Positions 10,661-19,129 of a DNA stretch of 64,000 nucleotides are shown here, piece by piece. Made by a program: the position numbers and the translations under genes. Origin of the DNA: Gammaproteobacteria bacterium (GTDB taxonomy: Bacteria; Pseudomonadota; Gammaproteobacteria; HK1); assembly GCA_021773635.1 (NCBI GenBank), contig JAJFJV010000011.1, forward strand, positions 1-64,000, written 5' to 3'. The stretch's first letter is position 1. Every line of letters begins with the position of its first letter. The notes under the pieces are model-generated. The model did not search any database. It saw only the letters and a program-made list of their open reading frames with translations, and was not told the DNA's origin.

Positions 10661-10846
10661 ATGCAAAGTGCGAAAGATGCTGCCCGACAGGTCATCAACC
10701 ACTTGCCGGACCAAGCGACCTGGGATGACATCATGTACGAGCTGTATGTAAAGCAGAAAATCGAAGCCGGGATCAAAGCGGCCGATGAAGGACGCTCTGT
10801 TTCTCATCAGGAGGCTAAAGAGCGACTGCTCGGCAATGCGAGTTGA
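10661..10846 (+). CDS. Antitoxin of a type II toxin-antitoxin pair
   Basis: 61 residues from the ATG giving MQSAKDAARQVINHLPDQATWDDIMYELYVKQKIEAG; a longer frame starts 63 bases upstream but adds unconserved sequence. The pattern TWDDIMYELYVKQKIEAGIKAADEGRSVSHQEAKERL is that of a common small antitoxin partner of RelE/ParE toxins. It probably neutralises the toxin by direct binding and represses its own promoter; no separate DNA-binding fold is obvious. Its last 11 bases overlap the start of the toxin gene, so translation is coupled. The family assignment rests on pattern and on the neighbour. Confidence 0.75.
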   Translation: MQSAKDAARQVINHLPDQATWDDIMYELYVKQKIEAGIKAADEGRSVSHQEAKERLLGNAS

Positions 10847-11144
10847 ATGGACCAATCCGGCGCTGGATGATATGGAGGTCATCCATGATTACATTGCTAA
10901 AGACTCGCCCTATTACGCAAGACGCTTTATCGAGCGCATCTTTGATGCCGCCGAGGCGTTGCAGGATCATCCTCGCATGGGTCGCCAGGTTCCGGAGGCC
11001 GACCGCAACGATGTCCGGGAACTGATCTTCCGGGGATATCGGATCATCTACCGGACGAAAACTGATTCCGTGCAGGTGATCACGGTTCTCCACGGCAGCC
11101 GTAATCTGGCGGCTAAGGATGCCAAGCCCTGGGATATTGGCTGA
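10836..11144 (+). CDS. RelE/ParE-family toxin
   Basis: 102 residues from the ATG giving MRVEWTNPALDDMEVIHDYIA. This N terminus and the blocks YARRFIERIFDAAEALQDHPRMGR, VRELIFRGYRIIYR and VQVITVLHGSRNL are the standard ParE/RelE-superfamily pattern. RelE-type members cleave ribosome-bound mRNA, ParE-type members poison DNA gyrase; the sequence resembles ParE-like proteins more (conserved ELIFRGYRIIYR, no clear RelE catalytic Lys/Arg cluster), but the activity is not certain. It overlaps the upstream antitoxin gene, as usual for a type II pair. Confidence 0.85.
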   Translation: MRVEWTNPALDDMEVIHDYIAKDSPYYARRFIERIFDAAEALQDHPRMGRQVPEADRNDVRELIFRGYRIIYRTKTDSVQVITVLHGSRNLAAKDAKPWDIG

Positions 11145-11176
11145 ATCCGAAGACACAATCACCCCAGCCAATCCGT

Positions 11177-11182
11177 TATAAT
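11177..11182 (+). promoter_or_regulatory. Possible -10 element for acnA
   Basis: A perfect TATAAT lies 68 bases upstream of the acnA start codon, in the gap between the toxin gene and acnA. A matching -35 hexamer at normal spacing is poor, so an activator or upstream elements may be needed. Confidence 0.4.
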
Positions 11183-11249
11183 TTCACCCTTTAACTCGCC
11201 CGTGATTCCCGGGCGTACGCCCATCTTTGCCTAACTGGGGAACCCCTCC

Positions 11250-13913
11250 ATGTCTAACAGTTTCAACGCACGTTCCACCCTGAAATCCGGGGATCAGAAC
11301 TACGAAATCTTCCGCCTCGACAGCCTTGCTGATCGCTTTGACTTGGGACGCCTCCCCTATTCCCTGAAAATTCTGCTGGAAAATCTGTTGCGTCATGAGG
11401 ATGGCGTGGCGGTGAGTGCCGATGATGTGGAGGCGCTGGCGGGCTGGGATGCGCAGGCAGAGCCTTCCCGGGAGATCGCTTTTACCCCGGCGCGGGTCAT
11501 CTTGCAGGACTTTACCGGTGTGCCCGCGGTGGTGGATCTGGCGGCCATGCGCGACGCTATGGGTGAACTGGGCGGCGACCCAGCACTCATTAATCCGCTG
11601 GCGCCGGCTGAGCTGGTTATCGACCATTCGGTACAAGTAGACAACTTCGGTAGCGCTGACGCCGCTGAGAAGAATGCCGAGATCGAGTTTGAACGCAACC
11701 AGGAACGCTACGGCTTTCTGCGCTGGGGTCAAGGCGCCTTTTCCAATTTCCGCGTGGTGCCGCCGGATACCGGCATCGTCCACCAGGTCAATCTGGAATA
11801 TCTCGCTCGCGTGGTGTTTGGGAAAGCAGATGGTGGCGATAATCCCCAAGCCTACCCGGATACCGTGGTGGGCACCGATTCCCACACCACCATGATCAAT
11901 GGCATCGGGGTGCTCGGCTGGGGCGTTGGCGGCATCGAGGCAGAGGCCGCCATGCTCGGCCAGCCGGTCACCATGCTCATTCCCCAGGTAGTGGGTTTCC
12001 GCCTCAAGGGCAGCCTGCCCAAGGGCACCACGGCCACCGATCTGGTGCTCATCATCGTCGAGATGCTGCGCGCAAAGGGAGTGGTTGGAAAATTCGTCGA
12101 GTTCTTTGGTGAAGGCCTTGACCAATTGAGCTTGGCCGACCGCGCCACCATCGCCAATATGGCTCCGGAATATGGTGCCACCTGTGGCATCTTCCCGGTG
12201 GACGAGGAAAGCCTGCGCTACCTGCGTCTTAGCGGTCGCACGGGCGAACAGGTCGCTCTGGTGGAAGACTATGCCCGCGCCCAGGGTCTGTTCCGCGAAG
12301 CAGGCGACAGCGAAGCGGAATATACCGATGTACTGGAGCTGGATCTCGCTGACGTGGTGCCGAGCATCTCGGGTCCGCGCCGCCCGCAGGATCGTATCAG
12401 CCTGAAAGATGGTTCAAGCAAGGTGCAACAGAGCATTAAAGAGTTGCGCGGTGGTGCAGTATCAAAAAGCGTGGCCGTCAAACTAAATGGTGCAGATCAT
12501 GAGTTGAAGGATGGTGCCATCGTGGTAGCCGCCATCACCTCCTGCACCAATACCTCCAATCCAGCAGTCATGCTCGCCGCCGGCCTGGTGGCCCGTAAGG
12601 CCCGCCGTTTGGGCCTGCAGGTGAAACCGTGGGTGAAAACCAGTCTCGCTCCGGGCTCGCTGGTAGTGACTGAATATCTGAAGAAAGCGGGCGTGCTGGA
12701 AGATCTGGCAGCGCTGGGCTTCAACGTGGTGGGCTACGGTTGCACGACTTGTATTGGCAACTCCGGCCCGCTACCCGAGGCCGTGGGCAAGGGCATACAT
12801 GAGGGCGAACTGGTGGTCTCGTCGGTGCTTTCCGGCAACCGCAACTTCGAGGGCCGGATTCATGCTGACATCAAGATGAATTTCCTTGCCTCACCGCCAC
12901 TGGTGGTGGCCTATGCGCTCACCGGCACCATGTGCCATGACTTGGCACAGGCTGCCATTGGCACCGCTGACGACGGCAGTGAAGTATTCCTGAAGGATTT
13001 GTGGCCAGACCAGCGCGAGGTCGCCGAAGCGATGGCCAAAATCGATTCGGATATGTTCCGCAACACCTACGACAGCATCTTTGATGGCGATCAGCGCTGG
13101 GCCGGCATCCAGGTGGCCAGCAGTGGTCGCTTCCAGTGGGATGACAGCTCGACCTACATCAAGAACCCCCCTTACTTTCAGGGTATGGCCAGCAAGGCCG
13201 GGGAAATCAGCCAGATCGGCAGCTGCCGCGTGCTGGCCCTGCTTGGCGACAGCATTACCACTGACCACATTTCACCCGCCGGCGCTATCAAGGCCGAAAG
13301 CCCCGCCGGCCAGTATCTGGTTGCCCAGGGGGTGGACCCGGTCAACTTCAATTCCTACGGCTCCCGCCGCGGCAATCACGAGGTGATGATGCGTGGCACC
13401 TTTGCCAATATTCGCCTGCGCAACCTGCTGGCGCCGGGCACTGAAGGCTGCTGGACCCTCCATCAACCCTCGGGTGAGCAGATGAGCATCTACGATGCCG
13501 CCATGCGTTATCAGCAGGAAGAAACCCCGCTGCTGATACTTGCTGGCAAGGAATACGGCAGTGGATCCTCACGGGACTGGGCGGCCAAGGGCACCCGCCT
13601 GCTGGGCGTTAAAACGGTTATCGCGGAGAGCTACGAGCGTATCCATCGCTCCAACCTGGTGGGTATGGGCGTGCTGCCGCTGCAATTTGCGGATGGTGAA
13701 AATGCCCAGTCCCTCGGCCTCACCGGTACGGAAAGCTATGATCTGGAAGGCTTTGGCGATGGCGCCACTGAGGTCACCGTCTGCGCATCCGCTGAGGATG
13801 GCACCCAAAAGCGCTTCACCGCCCGGGTACGCATCGATACCCCCAAGGAATGGGAGTACTACCAGCACGGCGGTATCCTCCACTATGTACTGAGGCAGCT
13901 AGCCGCCGCGTAG
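11250..13913 (+). CDS. acnA: Aconitate hydratase A
   Basis: 887 residues, matching the AcnA/IRP-type monomeric aconitases. It isomerises citrate to isocitrate using a [4Fe-4S] cluster. The three cluster cysteines are in [10 protein letters not shown] and [14 protein letters not shown]. Other landmarks are [28 protein letters not shown], the linker region, and the swivel-domain motif [16 protein letters not shown]. It stands alone, downstream of a toxin-antitoxin pair and apart from the other TCA genes. The ribosome-binding site is weak (GGGGAACCCC region). The TAG stop is formed by the first bases of an inverted-repeat element that begins here. Confidence 0.97.
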   Translation: MSNSFNARSTLKSGDQNYEIFRLDSLADRFDLGRLPYSLKILLENLLRHEDGVAVSADDVEALAGWDAQAEPSREIAFTPARVILQDFTGVPAVVDLAAMRDAMGELGGDPALINPLAPAELVIDHSVQVDNFGSADAAEKNAEIEFERNQERYGFLRWGQGAFSNFRVVPPDTGIVHQVNLEYLARVVFGKADGGDNPQAYPDTVVGTDSHTTMINGIGVLGWGVGGIEAEAAMLGQPVTMLIPQVVGFRLKGSLPKGTTATDLVLIIVEMLRAKGVVGKFVEFFGEGLDQLSLADRATIANMAPEYGATCGIFPVDEESLRYLRLSGRTGEQVALVEDYARAQGLFREAGDSEAEYTDVLELDLADVVPSISGPRRPQDRISLKDGSSKVQQSIKELRGGAVSKSVAVKLNGADHELKDGAIVVAAITSCTNTSNPAVMLAAGLVARKARRLGLQVKPWVKTSLAPGSLVVTEYLKKAGVLEDLAALGFNVVGYGCTTCIGNSGPLPEAVGKGIHEGELVVSSVLSGNRNFEGRIHADIKMNFLASPPLVVAYALTGTMCHDLAQAAIGTADDGSEVFLKDLWPDQREVAEAMAKIDSDMFRNTYDSIFDGDQRWAGIQVASSGRFQWDDSSTYIKNPPYFQGMASKAGEISQIGSCRVLALLGDSITTDHISPAGAIKAESPAGQYLVAQGVDPVNFNSYGSRRGNHEVMMRGTFANIRLRNLLAPGTEGCWTLHQPSGEQMSIYDAAMRYQQEETPLLILAGKEYGSGSSRDWAAKGTRLLGVKTVIAESYERIHRSNLVGMGVLPLQFADGENAQSLGLTGTESYDLEGFGDGATEVTVCASAEDGTQKRFTARVRIDTPKEWEYYQHGGILHYVLRQLAAA

Positions 13914-14025
13914 GGCGGGCCATGTCCGCCATCTTTGCAATGTAACGATGTTTCGGTGCACATGGTTTTGTACAAGGATGTACTTATGCCGCGATGGCAT
14001 GGATGCCAATGAGCGGTACGCCCTA
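13911..14025. repeat. TA-flanked inverted-repeat element after acnA
   Basis: The ends TAGGGCGGGCC (left) and, read on the opposite strand, TAGGGCGTACC (right) match at 9 of 11 positions, and both are bordered by TA. The left end supplies the TAG stop codon of acnA. Inside, GGCGG and CCGCC at the left end form a short hairpin. The 115-base size and terminal repeats suggest a small non-autonomous mobile element or an intergenic palindromic repeat family. No coding capacity is seen. Confidence 0.45.
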
Positions 14026-14078
14026 CATTAAAGCAAGCAGGCTATGCTTGTAGCAAAGGAAACCACAGGGGTGGTTGC

Positions 14079-15491
14079 ATGGCGCGATGGCTATTACTGC
14101 TAACGGCACTATTGGGTGCTGCCCTGCTCAGGGCGGCACCCGACGAGACTGTCGGAGAGACGGGCAAAGCTCACCTGCTTGAAGTCAAAGGTGCCATTGG
14201 GCCGGCCACCGCTGACTATCTTAAGCGTGGCATCAAGGACGCGGCCACGGCCAATGCAAAATTGGTCATTCTCCGTATCGATACCCCTGGCGGCCTCGAT
14301 TCTTCCATGCGCGACATTATTCGCGACATCCTCGCCTCACCAGTTCCCGTAGCCGCCTGGGTAGCCCCTAACGGTGCCCGTGCCGCCAGCGCCGGAACGT
14401 ACATCATGTACGCGGCCCACGTGGCGGCCATGGCCCCCGCCACCAATCTCGGTTCCGCCACCCCGGTGAGTATCGGCGGCATCCCCTCCCCCCCGACATT
14501 ACCCAAGCCAACAGAAAAACCGGATGCCGCCAAGGATGCTGGCCAGAATGAAAAGGAAGAGCCCGCCAAGCCCGAGGGCGCGATGGAACGCAAGGTGATT
14601 AACGACGCCGTGGCCTATATCCGCGGGCTCGCCCGGTTGCGTGGACGCAACATCGAGTGGGCCGAGCAGGCGGTGCGCAAGGCCGCCAATCTGTCGGCTG
14701 TAGAGGCCCTGGAACAGGGGGTTATCGACTTTATCGCGGCAGACCTGCCGGAACTACTGGGGAAAGCCGATGGCCGTGAGGTCAGTATCGGCACCGGCAA
14801 ACTGAAACTTGCCACCAAAAGCCTCGCCATCATAGAGATTGAGGCCGATTGGCGCACCGAATTCCTGGCTGTCATCACCAATCCCAACGTCGCCTACATC
14901 CTCATGCTGCTGGGGGTCTATGGCCTGTTCTTCGAACTCGCCAACCCCGGTGTAGTGCTGCCCGGGGTCATCGGCGGGATTTGCCTGCTGCTTGCGCTCT
15001 ATGCCTTCCAGGTGCTGCCGGTCAACTACGCCGGGCTGGCATTGATTTTGTTAGGCATCATCTTCATGGTGAGCGAAATGTTCCTGCCCAGTTTCGGGGC
15101 CCTGGGCATTGGTGGCGTCATCGCCTTCGTGGCCGGCTCCATCATCCTCATGGATACCACGGTGCCAGGCTTCGGCATCTCCCTGCCCCTCATATTCAGT
15201 GTTGCCCTGACTACCGCGGCCTTTTTTATGGTGGTCGTCGGAATGGCCCTTAAAGCGCGTACGCGGCCCGTGGTCAGTGGCGCTGAAGAGATGGTGGGCT
15301 CCGCCGGGGAAAGCAATGGTGCCTTTGAAATCCATGGCTCCGTACATGTCCGGGGGGAAATATGGCAGGCCCAAACGAAGGTCGCGCTCGTCGATGGCCA
15401 ACCCGTCCGGGTGATCGCCATGGATGGACTTGTCCTGCATGTGGAGCCGCTGGGCCAAATAGATAACACTCATCCCCCTGAGGAGACTTAA
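14079..15491 (+). CDS. nfeD: NfeD-family membrane serine protease
   Basis: 470 residues, the long NfeD form. After a signal peptide (MARWLLLLTALLGAALLRA) comes a ClpP-class protease domain with DTPGG near residues 68-72 and the nucleophile Ser104 in ARAASAGTYIMYA; Lys172 in MERKVINDAVAYI is a plausible general base, as in the archaeal 1510-N protease. Four to five hydrophobic segments follow (about 265-385), then a C-terminal OB-like NfeD soluble domain. Proteins of this type cleave or control stomatin homologues and membrane quality. The slipin gene starts on the next base after its stop codon, the usual operon pairing, which strongly supports the assignment. Confidence 0.93.
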   Translation: MARWLLLLTALLGAALLRAAPDETVGETGKAHLLEVKGAIGPATADYLKRGIKDAATANAKLVILRIDTPGGLDSSMRDIIRDILASPVPVAAWVAPNGARAASAGTYIMYAAHVAAMAPATNLGSATPVSIGGIPSPPTLPKPTEKPDAAKDAGQNEKEEPAKPEGAMERKVINDAVAYIRGLARLRGRNIEWAEQAVRKAANLSAVEALEQGVIDFIAADLPELLGKADGREVSIGTGKLKLATKSLAIIEIEADWRTEFLAVITNPNVAYILMLLGVYGLFFELANPGVVLPGVIGGICLLLALYAFQVLPVNYAGLALILLGIIFMVSEMFLPSFGALGIGGVIAFVAGSIILMDTTVPGFGISLPLIFSVALTTAAFFMVVVGMALKARTRPVVSGAEEMVGSAGESNGAFEIHGSVHVRGEIWQAQTKVALVDGQPVRVIAMDGLVLHVEPLGQIDNTHPPEET

Positions 15492-16256
15492 ATGAACGCT
15501 ATTTATCTAGTAATTGCTGCCATTGTCCTGGCCCTGCTCATGGCGATGCTCAGGGTTCTGAGAGAATATGAACGTGGAGTAATTTTCACCTTGGGTCGCT
15601 TCTGGAAGGTCAAGGGCCCGGGACTTATCATCGTGGTACCGATAATCCAGCAGATGGAGCGCGTGGATCTCCGCACCATCGTCCACGATGTGCCCACGCA
15701 GGACGTAATCAGCAAAGACAATGTCTCGGTCAAGGTAAATGCGGTGCTCTACTTCCGTGTTATGGATCCGCAAAAGGCAATTATCAACGTCGAACACTTC
15801 TACGCCGCCACCAGCCAACTGGCCCAGACCACCCTGCGCTCCGTACTCGGCCAGCATGATCTCGATGAAATGCTTGCAGAGCGCGAAAGCCTCAACAGCG
15901 ACATCCAGCATATCCTCGACGCCCAAACCGATGGCTGGGGCATCAAGGTGAGCAACGTGGAAATCAAGCACGTGGATCTGGATGAGAGCATGATCCGCGC
16001 CATCGCCAAGCAGGCGGAGGCGGAGCGAGAGCGGCGCGCCAAGGTGATCCATGCGGAAGGCGAAATGCAGGCGGCTGAAAAGCTGGTGCTGGCGGCCGAG
16101 GCGCTCTCGCAACAGCCGCAGGCCATCCAGCTACGTTATCTGCAGACCCTCACCCAAATCTCGGGAGAGCAATCCTCCACCATCGTCTTTCCCTTACCGA
16201 TGGATCTGATCACACCATTGCTCAAGACGATGGAAAAAAAAGTAAAGGGCCCCTAG
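15492..16256 (+). CDS. Slipin (stomatin/prohibitin-like SPFH protein)
   Basis: 254 residues. An N-terminal membrane anchor (residues about 3-20) is followed by the SPFH/Band-7 domain: [37 protein letters not shown], then the conserved [21 protein letters not shown] and [14 protein letters not shown], and a coiled-coil Glu/Arg/Ala-rich segment ([24 protein letters not shown]). Slipins oligomerise at the membrane and are substrates or partners of the NfeD protease encoded immediately upstream. The TAG stop codon is formed at the junction with an inverted-repeat element, so the original C terminus may have differed slightly. Confidence 0.93.
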   Translation: MNAIYLVIAAIVLALLMAMLRVLREYERGVIFTLGRFWKVKGPGLIIVVPIIQQMERVDLRTIVHDVPTQDVISKDNVSVKVNAVLYFRVMDPQKAIINVEHFYAATSQLAQTTLRSVLGQHDLDEMLAERESLNSDIQHILDAQTDGWGIKVSNVEIKHVDLDESMIRAIAKQAEAERERRAKVIHAEGEMQAAEKLVLAAEALSQQPQAIQLRYLQTLTQISGEQSSTIVFPLPMDLITPLLKTMEKKVKGP

Positions 16257-16418
16257 GAGTCTGTCGGACTTAGGCGTCCGTAGCGAGGGGAAGCCCTATT
16301 GAGACAGATTTTTCGGTCATTTGAGGATAATAGTCACTCTATTAGACGAAAAGGACCGGAAAATAGGGCCAATAGGGCTTTTCCGCAGTAGGGCAGTCCT
16401 AAGTCCGACAGACTCCTA
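16254..16418. mobile_element. MITE-like element with 21-base terminal inverted repeats and TA flanks
   Basis: Perfect inverted repeats occupy 16254-16274 and 16398-16418 (left end begins TAGGAGTCTGTCGG). An inner pair, GCCCTATTG (16293-16301) and CAATAGGGC (16370-16378), extends the potential fold. If the bordering TA is a target duplication, the element itself is 16256-16416, 161 bases. TA duplication is characteristic of IS630/Tc1-mariner-type elements; no transposase is encoded. Its two ends form the TAG stop codons of the convergent slipin and xni genes, and the fold could act as a terminator for both. A partial copy of the right end follows glyA at 33949. Confidence 0.8.
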
Positions 16419-17201
16419 CTCCGGGGGCTGCGGCGGGCAAAACCGTAACTCACGGAGATTGATGCCCAAATCAAGCTGCTCGCGCGGGCGCACGAGTTTC
16501 AGGGACATTTCAGCCATCTCCTGGCCGTCGGCCAACAGCTTTCCGGCTCTTCCCGAAATCTCGCTGGCCGCTGCAAAAATGGCGTCGAGATCGCCGTACC
16601 GCTCAATCAATTGCAGCGCTGATTTTTGCCCGATCCCCTTGATTCCCGGGATGTGGGCCGCGGGGTCGCCGGCGAGCGCATAATAGGTGTCCAGCTGTTG
16701 CGGCCAAAACCCCAAATGCTCATCTACATAGGCCGCATCCAGCGCACAGCGCGCAAAATGGTCGCGGATCTCGATACCCGGTCGTAATAATTGGCAGAGA
16801 TGACGGTTGGTGCTGAGGATCAGCGTTTGTTTACCGCTGGCCGCCACCTTGGCCGCCACGGTTGCCAGGATATCCATGGCCTCTTCACCGGGGAATTCCA
16901 GGGTGGCCACACCCTCGGCCTGGAACAGCCTCTCCACTTCCGGCAGCCCGGCCTGTAACGCCCCGGGCATCGGCGAGCGGCCGCTCTTGTAAGCGGCATG
17001 GATAGCACGCCGCCAGGGATGCTCCTCTCCTTCCATGACACAAGCCGCATGGCTCGGCTCGGCCTCGGACAAGGCTCGACGCAGGGAACCCCGGATGGAA
17101 TCGAGGAAGCCCTGAAAATGCCTATGCTCATCCGCATCGGCCGGCACCGCCGCATAGATTCGGCGGATAAAATTAAGGCCATCGATCAATAACAGACGCA
17201 T
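16416..17201 (-). CDS. xni: 5'-3' exonuclease / flap endonuclease (Xni-like)
   Basis: About 261 residues. The ATG giving MRLLLIDGLNFIRRIYAA is preferred because this is the conserved N terminus of the family; a GTG one codon earlier and an ATG 21 bases earlier are alternatives. The protein has the PIN-like domain with acidic residues in LLLIDGLNF and LEFPGEEAMDILAT, the LILSTNRHLCQLL region where polymerase-associated 5' nucleases have DKD, and the helix-3-turn-helix motif GIKGIGQKSALQLIERYGDL that holds DNA and a potassium ion. As in other Xni/ExoIX proteins, part of the second metal site is missing (STNRH). It acts on 5' flaps in repair or Okazaki-fragment processing. The stop codon lies in the MITE-like element. 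Confidence 0.85.
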   Translation of the reverse strand: MRLLLIDGLNFIRRIYAAVPADADEHRHFQGFLDSIRGSLRRALSEAEPSHAACVMEGEEHPWRRAIHAAYKSGRSPMPGALQAGLPEVERLFQAEGVATLEFPGEEAMDILATVAAKVAASGKQTLILSTNRHLCQLLRPGIEIRDHFARCALDAAYVDEHLGFWPQQLDTYYALAGDPAAHIPGIKGIGQKSALQLIERYGDLDAIFAAASEISGRAGKLLADGQEMAEMSLKLVRPREQLDLGINLRELRFCPPQPPE

Positions 17202-17271
17202 CACTGCCAGGATTTCCTCCATTTGCTAAGATCACCGGTCGCCAAACAGCATCCCCGGTTCCGCAACCTTT

Positions 17272-18243
17272 ATGCCCAGTTCCCGCTTTAGCATCGCCCC
17301 GATGATGGGCTACAGCAATCGTCACGCGCGCTACCTGCTGCGCCAGATTACCCGCCATGCCCTGATCTACACCGAGATGCTTAACGCCCACGCGGTGTGT
17401 CACGGCGATACCGCGCACCTGTTGGCTCACCACCCGACCGAAAACCCGGTTGCGATACAACTCGGAGGCCGCGACTCGAACATTATGGCGGAAGCTGCGC
17501 GACACGTGGAGGGCGCCGGCTATGATGAGGTGAATATCAACGTCGGTTGCCCCAGCGACCGGGTACAAGCCGGCTGCTTTGGCGCGGCGCTCATGGCCGA
17601 ACCCGCCGTAGTGGCCGACTGCGTGGCCGCCATGCGCAAGGCGGTGAGTTTGCCGATTACGGTCAAGACCCGTATCGGCATCGAGGGCAGTTATTCATAT
17701 CCGGCCCTGGTAGATTTCGTTGAAACCGTCGCTGCTGCCGGCTGCCGGAGATTTATCATTCATGCCCGCACAGTATGGCTCAAGGGACTGAATCCAAAAG
17801 AGAATCGCAGTGTGCCACCACTCCGGTACGACATCGTCCAACGCCTGAAAGAAGACTTTCCACAACTGGAAATCATCCTCAACGGTGGTATTACCCAGTT
17901 GTCCGAGGCCAGTGAAGCGCTCGCCTGGGCAGATGGCATCATGCTTGGGCGTGCCGCTTACCAAAATCCCTATCTGCTCGCCACCGTAGACCAGGAATTC
18001 TTTGACTCCGAAGTGCCGGCACCGAGCCGTGCAGAAATTCTTAAGCGCTTTTTGCCCTATGCGGAACGCGAATTGGCCCAAGGCACATCGCTGCGCCACC
18101 TCATCCACCCGCTTCTACCACTGACCCATGGCATTCCAGGCGCCAAGGCCTGGCGCCGTTACCTCAGCGAGTCTGCCACCAGGCCCGGCGCTGACAGCAG
18201 CGTATTGCGGGAGTCGGAGAAATTGTTACAGGCCACCAACTGA
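17272..18243 (+). CDS. dusA: tRNA-dihydrouridine(20/20a) synthase
   Basis: 323 residues, slightly shorter than E. coli DusA (330). An FMN enzyme that reduces uridine 20/20a in the tRNA D-loop with NADPH. The N terminus reads FSIAPMMGYSNRHARYLLR; most DusA proteins have Asp where Gly stands after APMM. The catalytic Cys lies in NINVGCPSDRVQAGCFGAALM, and HARTVWLKGLNPKENRSVPPLRYD is diagnostic of the DusA subgroup. The C-terminal helical tRNA-binding domain is present (ILKRFLPYAERELAQGTSLRHLIHPLLPL). It is divergent from xni with 70 bases between the starts. Confidence 0.94.
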   Translation: MPSSRFSIAPMMGYSNRHARYLLRQITRHALIYTEMLNAHAVCHGDTAHLLAHHPTENPVAIQLGGRDSNIMAEAARHVEGAGYDEVNINVGCPSDRVQAGCFGAALMAEPAVVADCVAAMRKAVSLPITVKTRIGIEGSYSYPALVDFVETVAAAGCRRFIIHARTVWLKGLNPKENRSVPPLRYDIVQRLKEDFPQLEIILNGGITQLSEASEALAWADGIMLGRAAYQNPYLLATVDQEFFDSEVPAPSRAEILKRFLPYAERELAQGTSLRHLIHPLLPLTHGIPGAKAWRRYLSESATRPGADSSVLRESEKLLQATN

Positions 18244-18360
18244 AACCGGCAGCGCTGGCCCCGGAAATGAAGATGAGCGAGACGACATACGCCCCGGGGC
18301 GAGGGCGCACCCGAGCGGGGACAGCGGCGCACGGGCTGCCGAAGCACTTTGCAGCACATA

Positions 18361-18426
18361 CTCCACCCCTGGAGCTCGCCACCGCCCGCTCCCGGCGGGC
18401 CTGCGGCATACACTCCATCCCTGGAG
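18361..18426 (-). promoter_or_regulatory. Tandem hexaloop hairpins directly after the ANTAR regulator gene
   Basis: On the minus strand, the first hairpin (18426-18413) has stem CTCC/GGAG and loop AGGGAT and starts on the base after the TAG stop codon. The second (18374-18361) has the same stem and loop AGGGGT. Between them lies a GC-rich hairpin (CCCGC/GCGGG). Both loops have A at position 1 and G at position 4, the known signature of RNA hairpins bound by ANTAR domains. They might instead be copies of a dispersed intergenic repeat. Confidence 0.4.
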
Positions 18427-19059
18427 CTAATTCCTTGCTTTCTTCCTGGGGGGTGCGCCATCTCTGACGGAATGAAGGGTGTTCAGGGAATCCACCGCAC
18501 TGACCAACTGCGCAGCCAGAATCTCAATTTTAGCGCAGGTGTTGCGGGCCCGACCGCGTAATGCCTCGAAGGCCTCATCGTGCTGCAGTTTCAGTCTTTC
18601 CATCAGGATGCCGATGGCGACGCTAGTATCCCGACTCTGGGTCATGGCGGTATGCAGGTTCTCCACCGACGACTCCAGCGCCTTAACCTCCCGAGACCGC
18701 ACCAGGGCCGTTTCCAGCGTGGGCAGAATCTGCTCCACGCCCAGAGGCTTTACCAGATAGCCAAGCACCCCTTCGTAACCCACCGCCTCCTTGACGAGTT
18801 CGGCATCACTATAGGCAGAAAGAAACACTGTGGGCACGCCATGTTCTTTCCACAGGTGTTTTGCCACCTCAAAACCCGAAAGCCCGGGCATACGGACGTC
18901 CAGCAGCGCGAGTTCGAAATCATTGTCCGCGGCAAGACGCAGCGCTTCCTTGCCAGATGCCGTCTGCAACACATCGAAACCCCGTTCCCGCAGTCCCTCG
19001 CTCAGGGTAGCCAAAACCAGCCGATCATCGTCCACTAGCAATAAGCGTTGTTCAGCCAC
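18427..19059 (-). CDS. Response regulator with ANTAR RNA-binding output domain
   Basis: 210 residues. The receiver domain (1-120) is complete: acidic pocket D10-D11-D12, phosphoacceptor Asp54 in LALLDVRMPG, and Lys104 in GYLVKPLG. The C-terminal part (about 125-185) is an ANTAR domain with coiled-coil lead-in and the motif SVAIGILMERLKLQHDEAFEALRGRARN. ANTAR regulators such as NasT, AmiR and EutV bind paired RNA hairpins and prevent transcription termination. The HisKA_2 kinase gene lies 70 bases upstream on the same strand, so the two form a phosphorelay operon resembling EutW–EutV. The regulated pathway is not evident; paired hairpins follow its own stop codon. Confidence 0.93.
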   Translation of the reverse strand: MAEQRLLLVDDDRLVLATLSEGLRERGFDVLQTASGKEALRLAADNDFELALLDVRMPGLSGFEVAKHLWKEHGVPTVFLSAYSDAELVKEAVGYEGVLGYLVKPLGVEQILPTLETALVRSREVKALESSVENLHTAMTQSRDTSVAIGILMERLKLQHDEAFEALRGRARNTCAKIEILAAQLVSAVDSLNTLHSVRDGAPPRKKARN

Positions 19060-19129
19060 AATTCACCTCTCTGTTCTTTTTAATTATAGGAAAATCCCAG
19101 CCATCCTGGCGTTCTGTGCATCACGCCAG

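Noticed and set aside
18159-18461. Open frames of about 100 codons on both strands across the dusA–ANTAR gap
   Set aside because: They read through GC-rich hairpins and repeats; the translated pattern is that of palindromic intergenic repeats, not of a protein.
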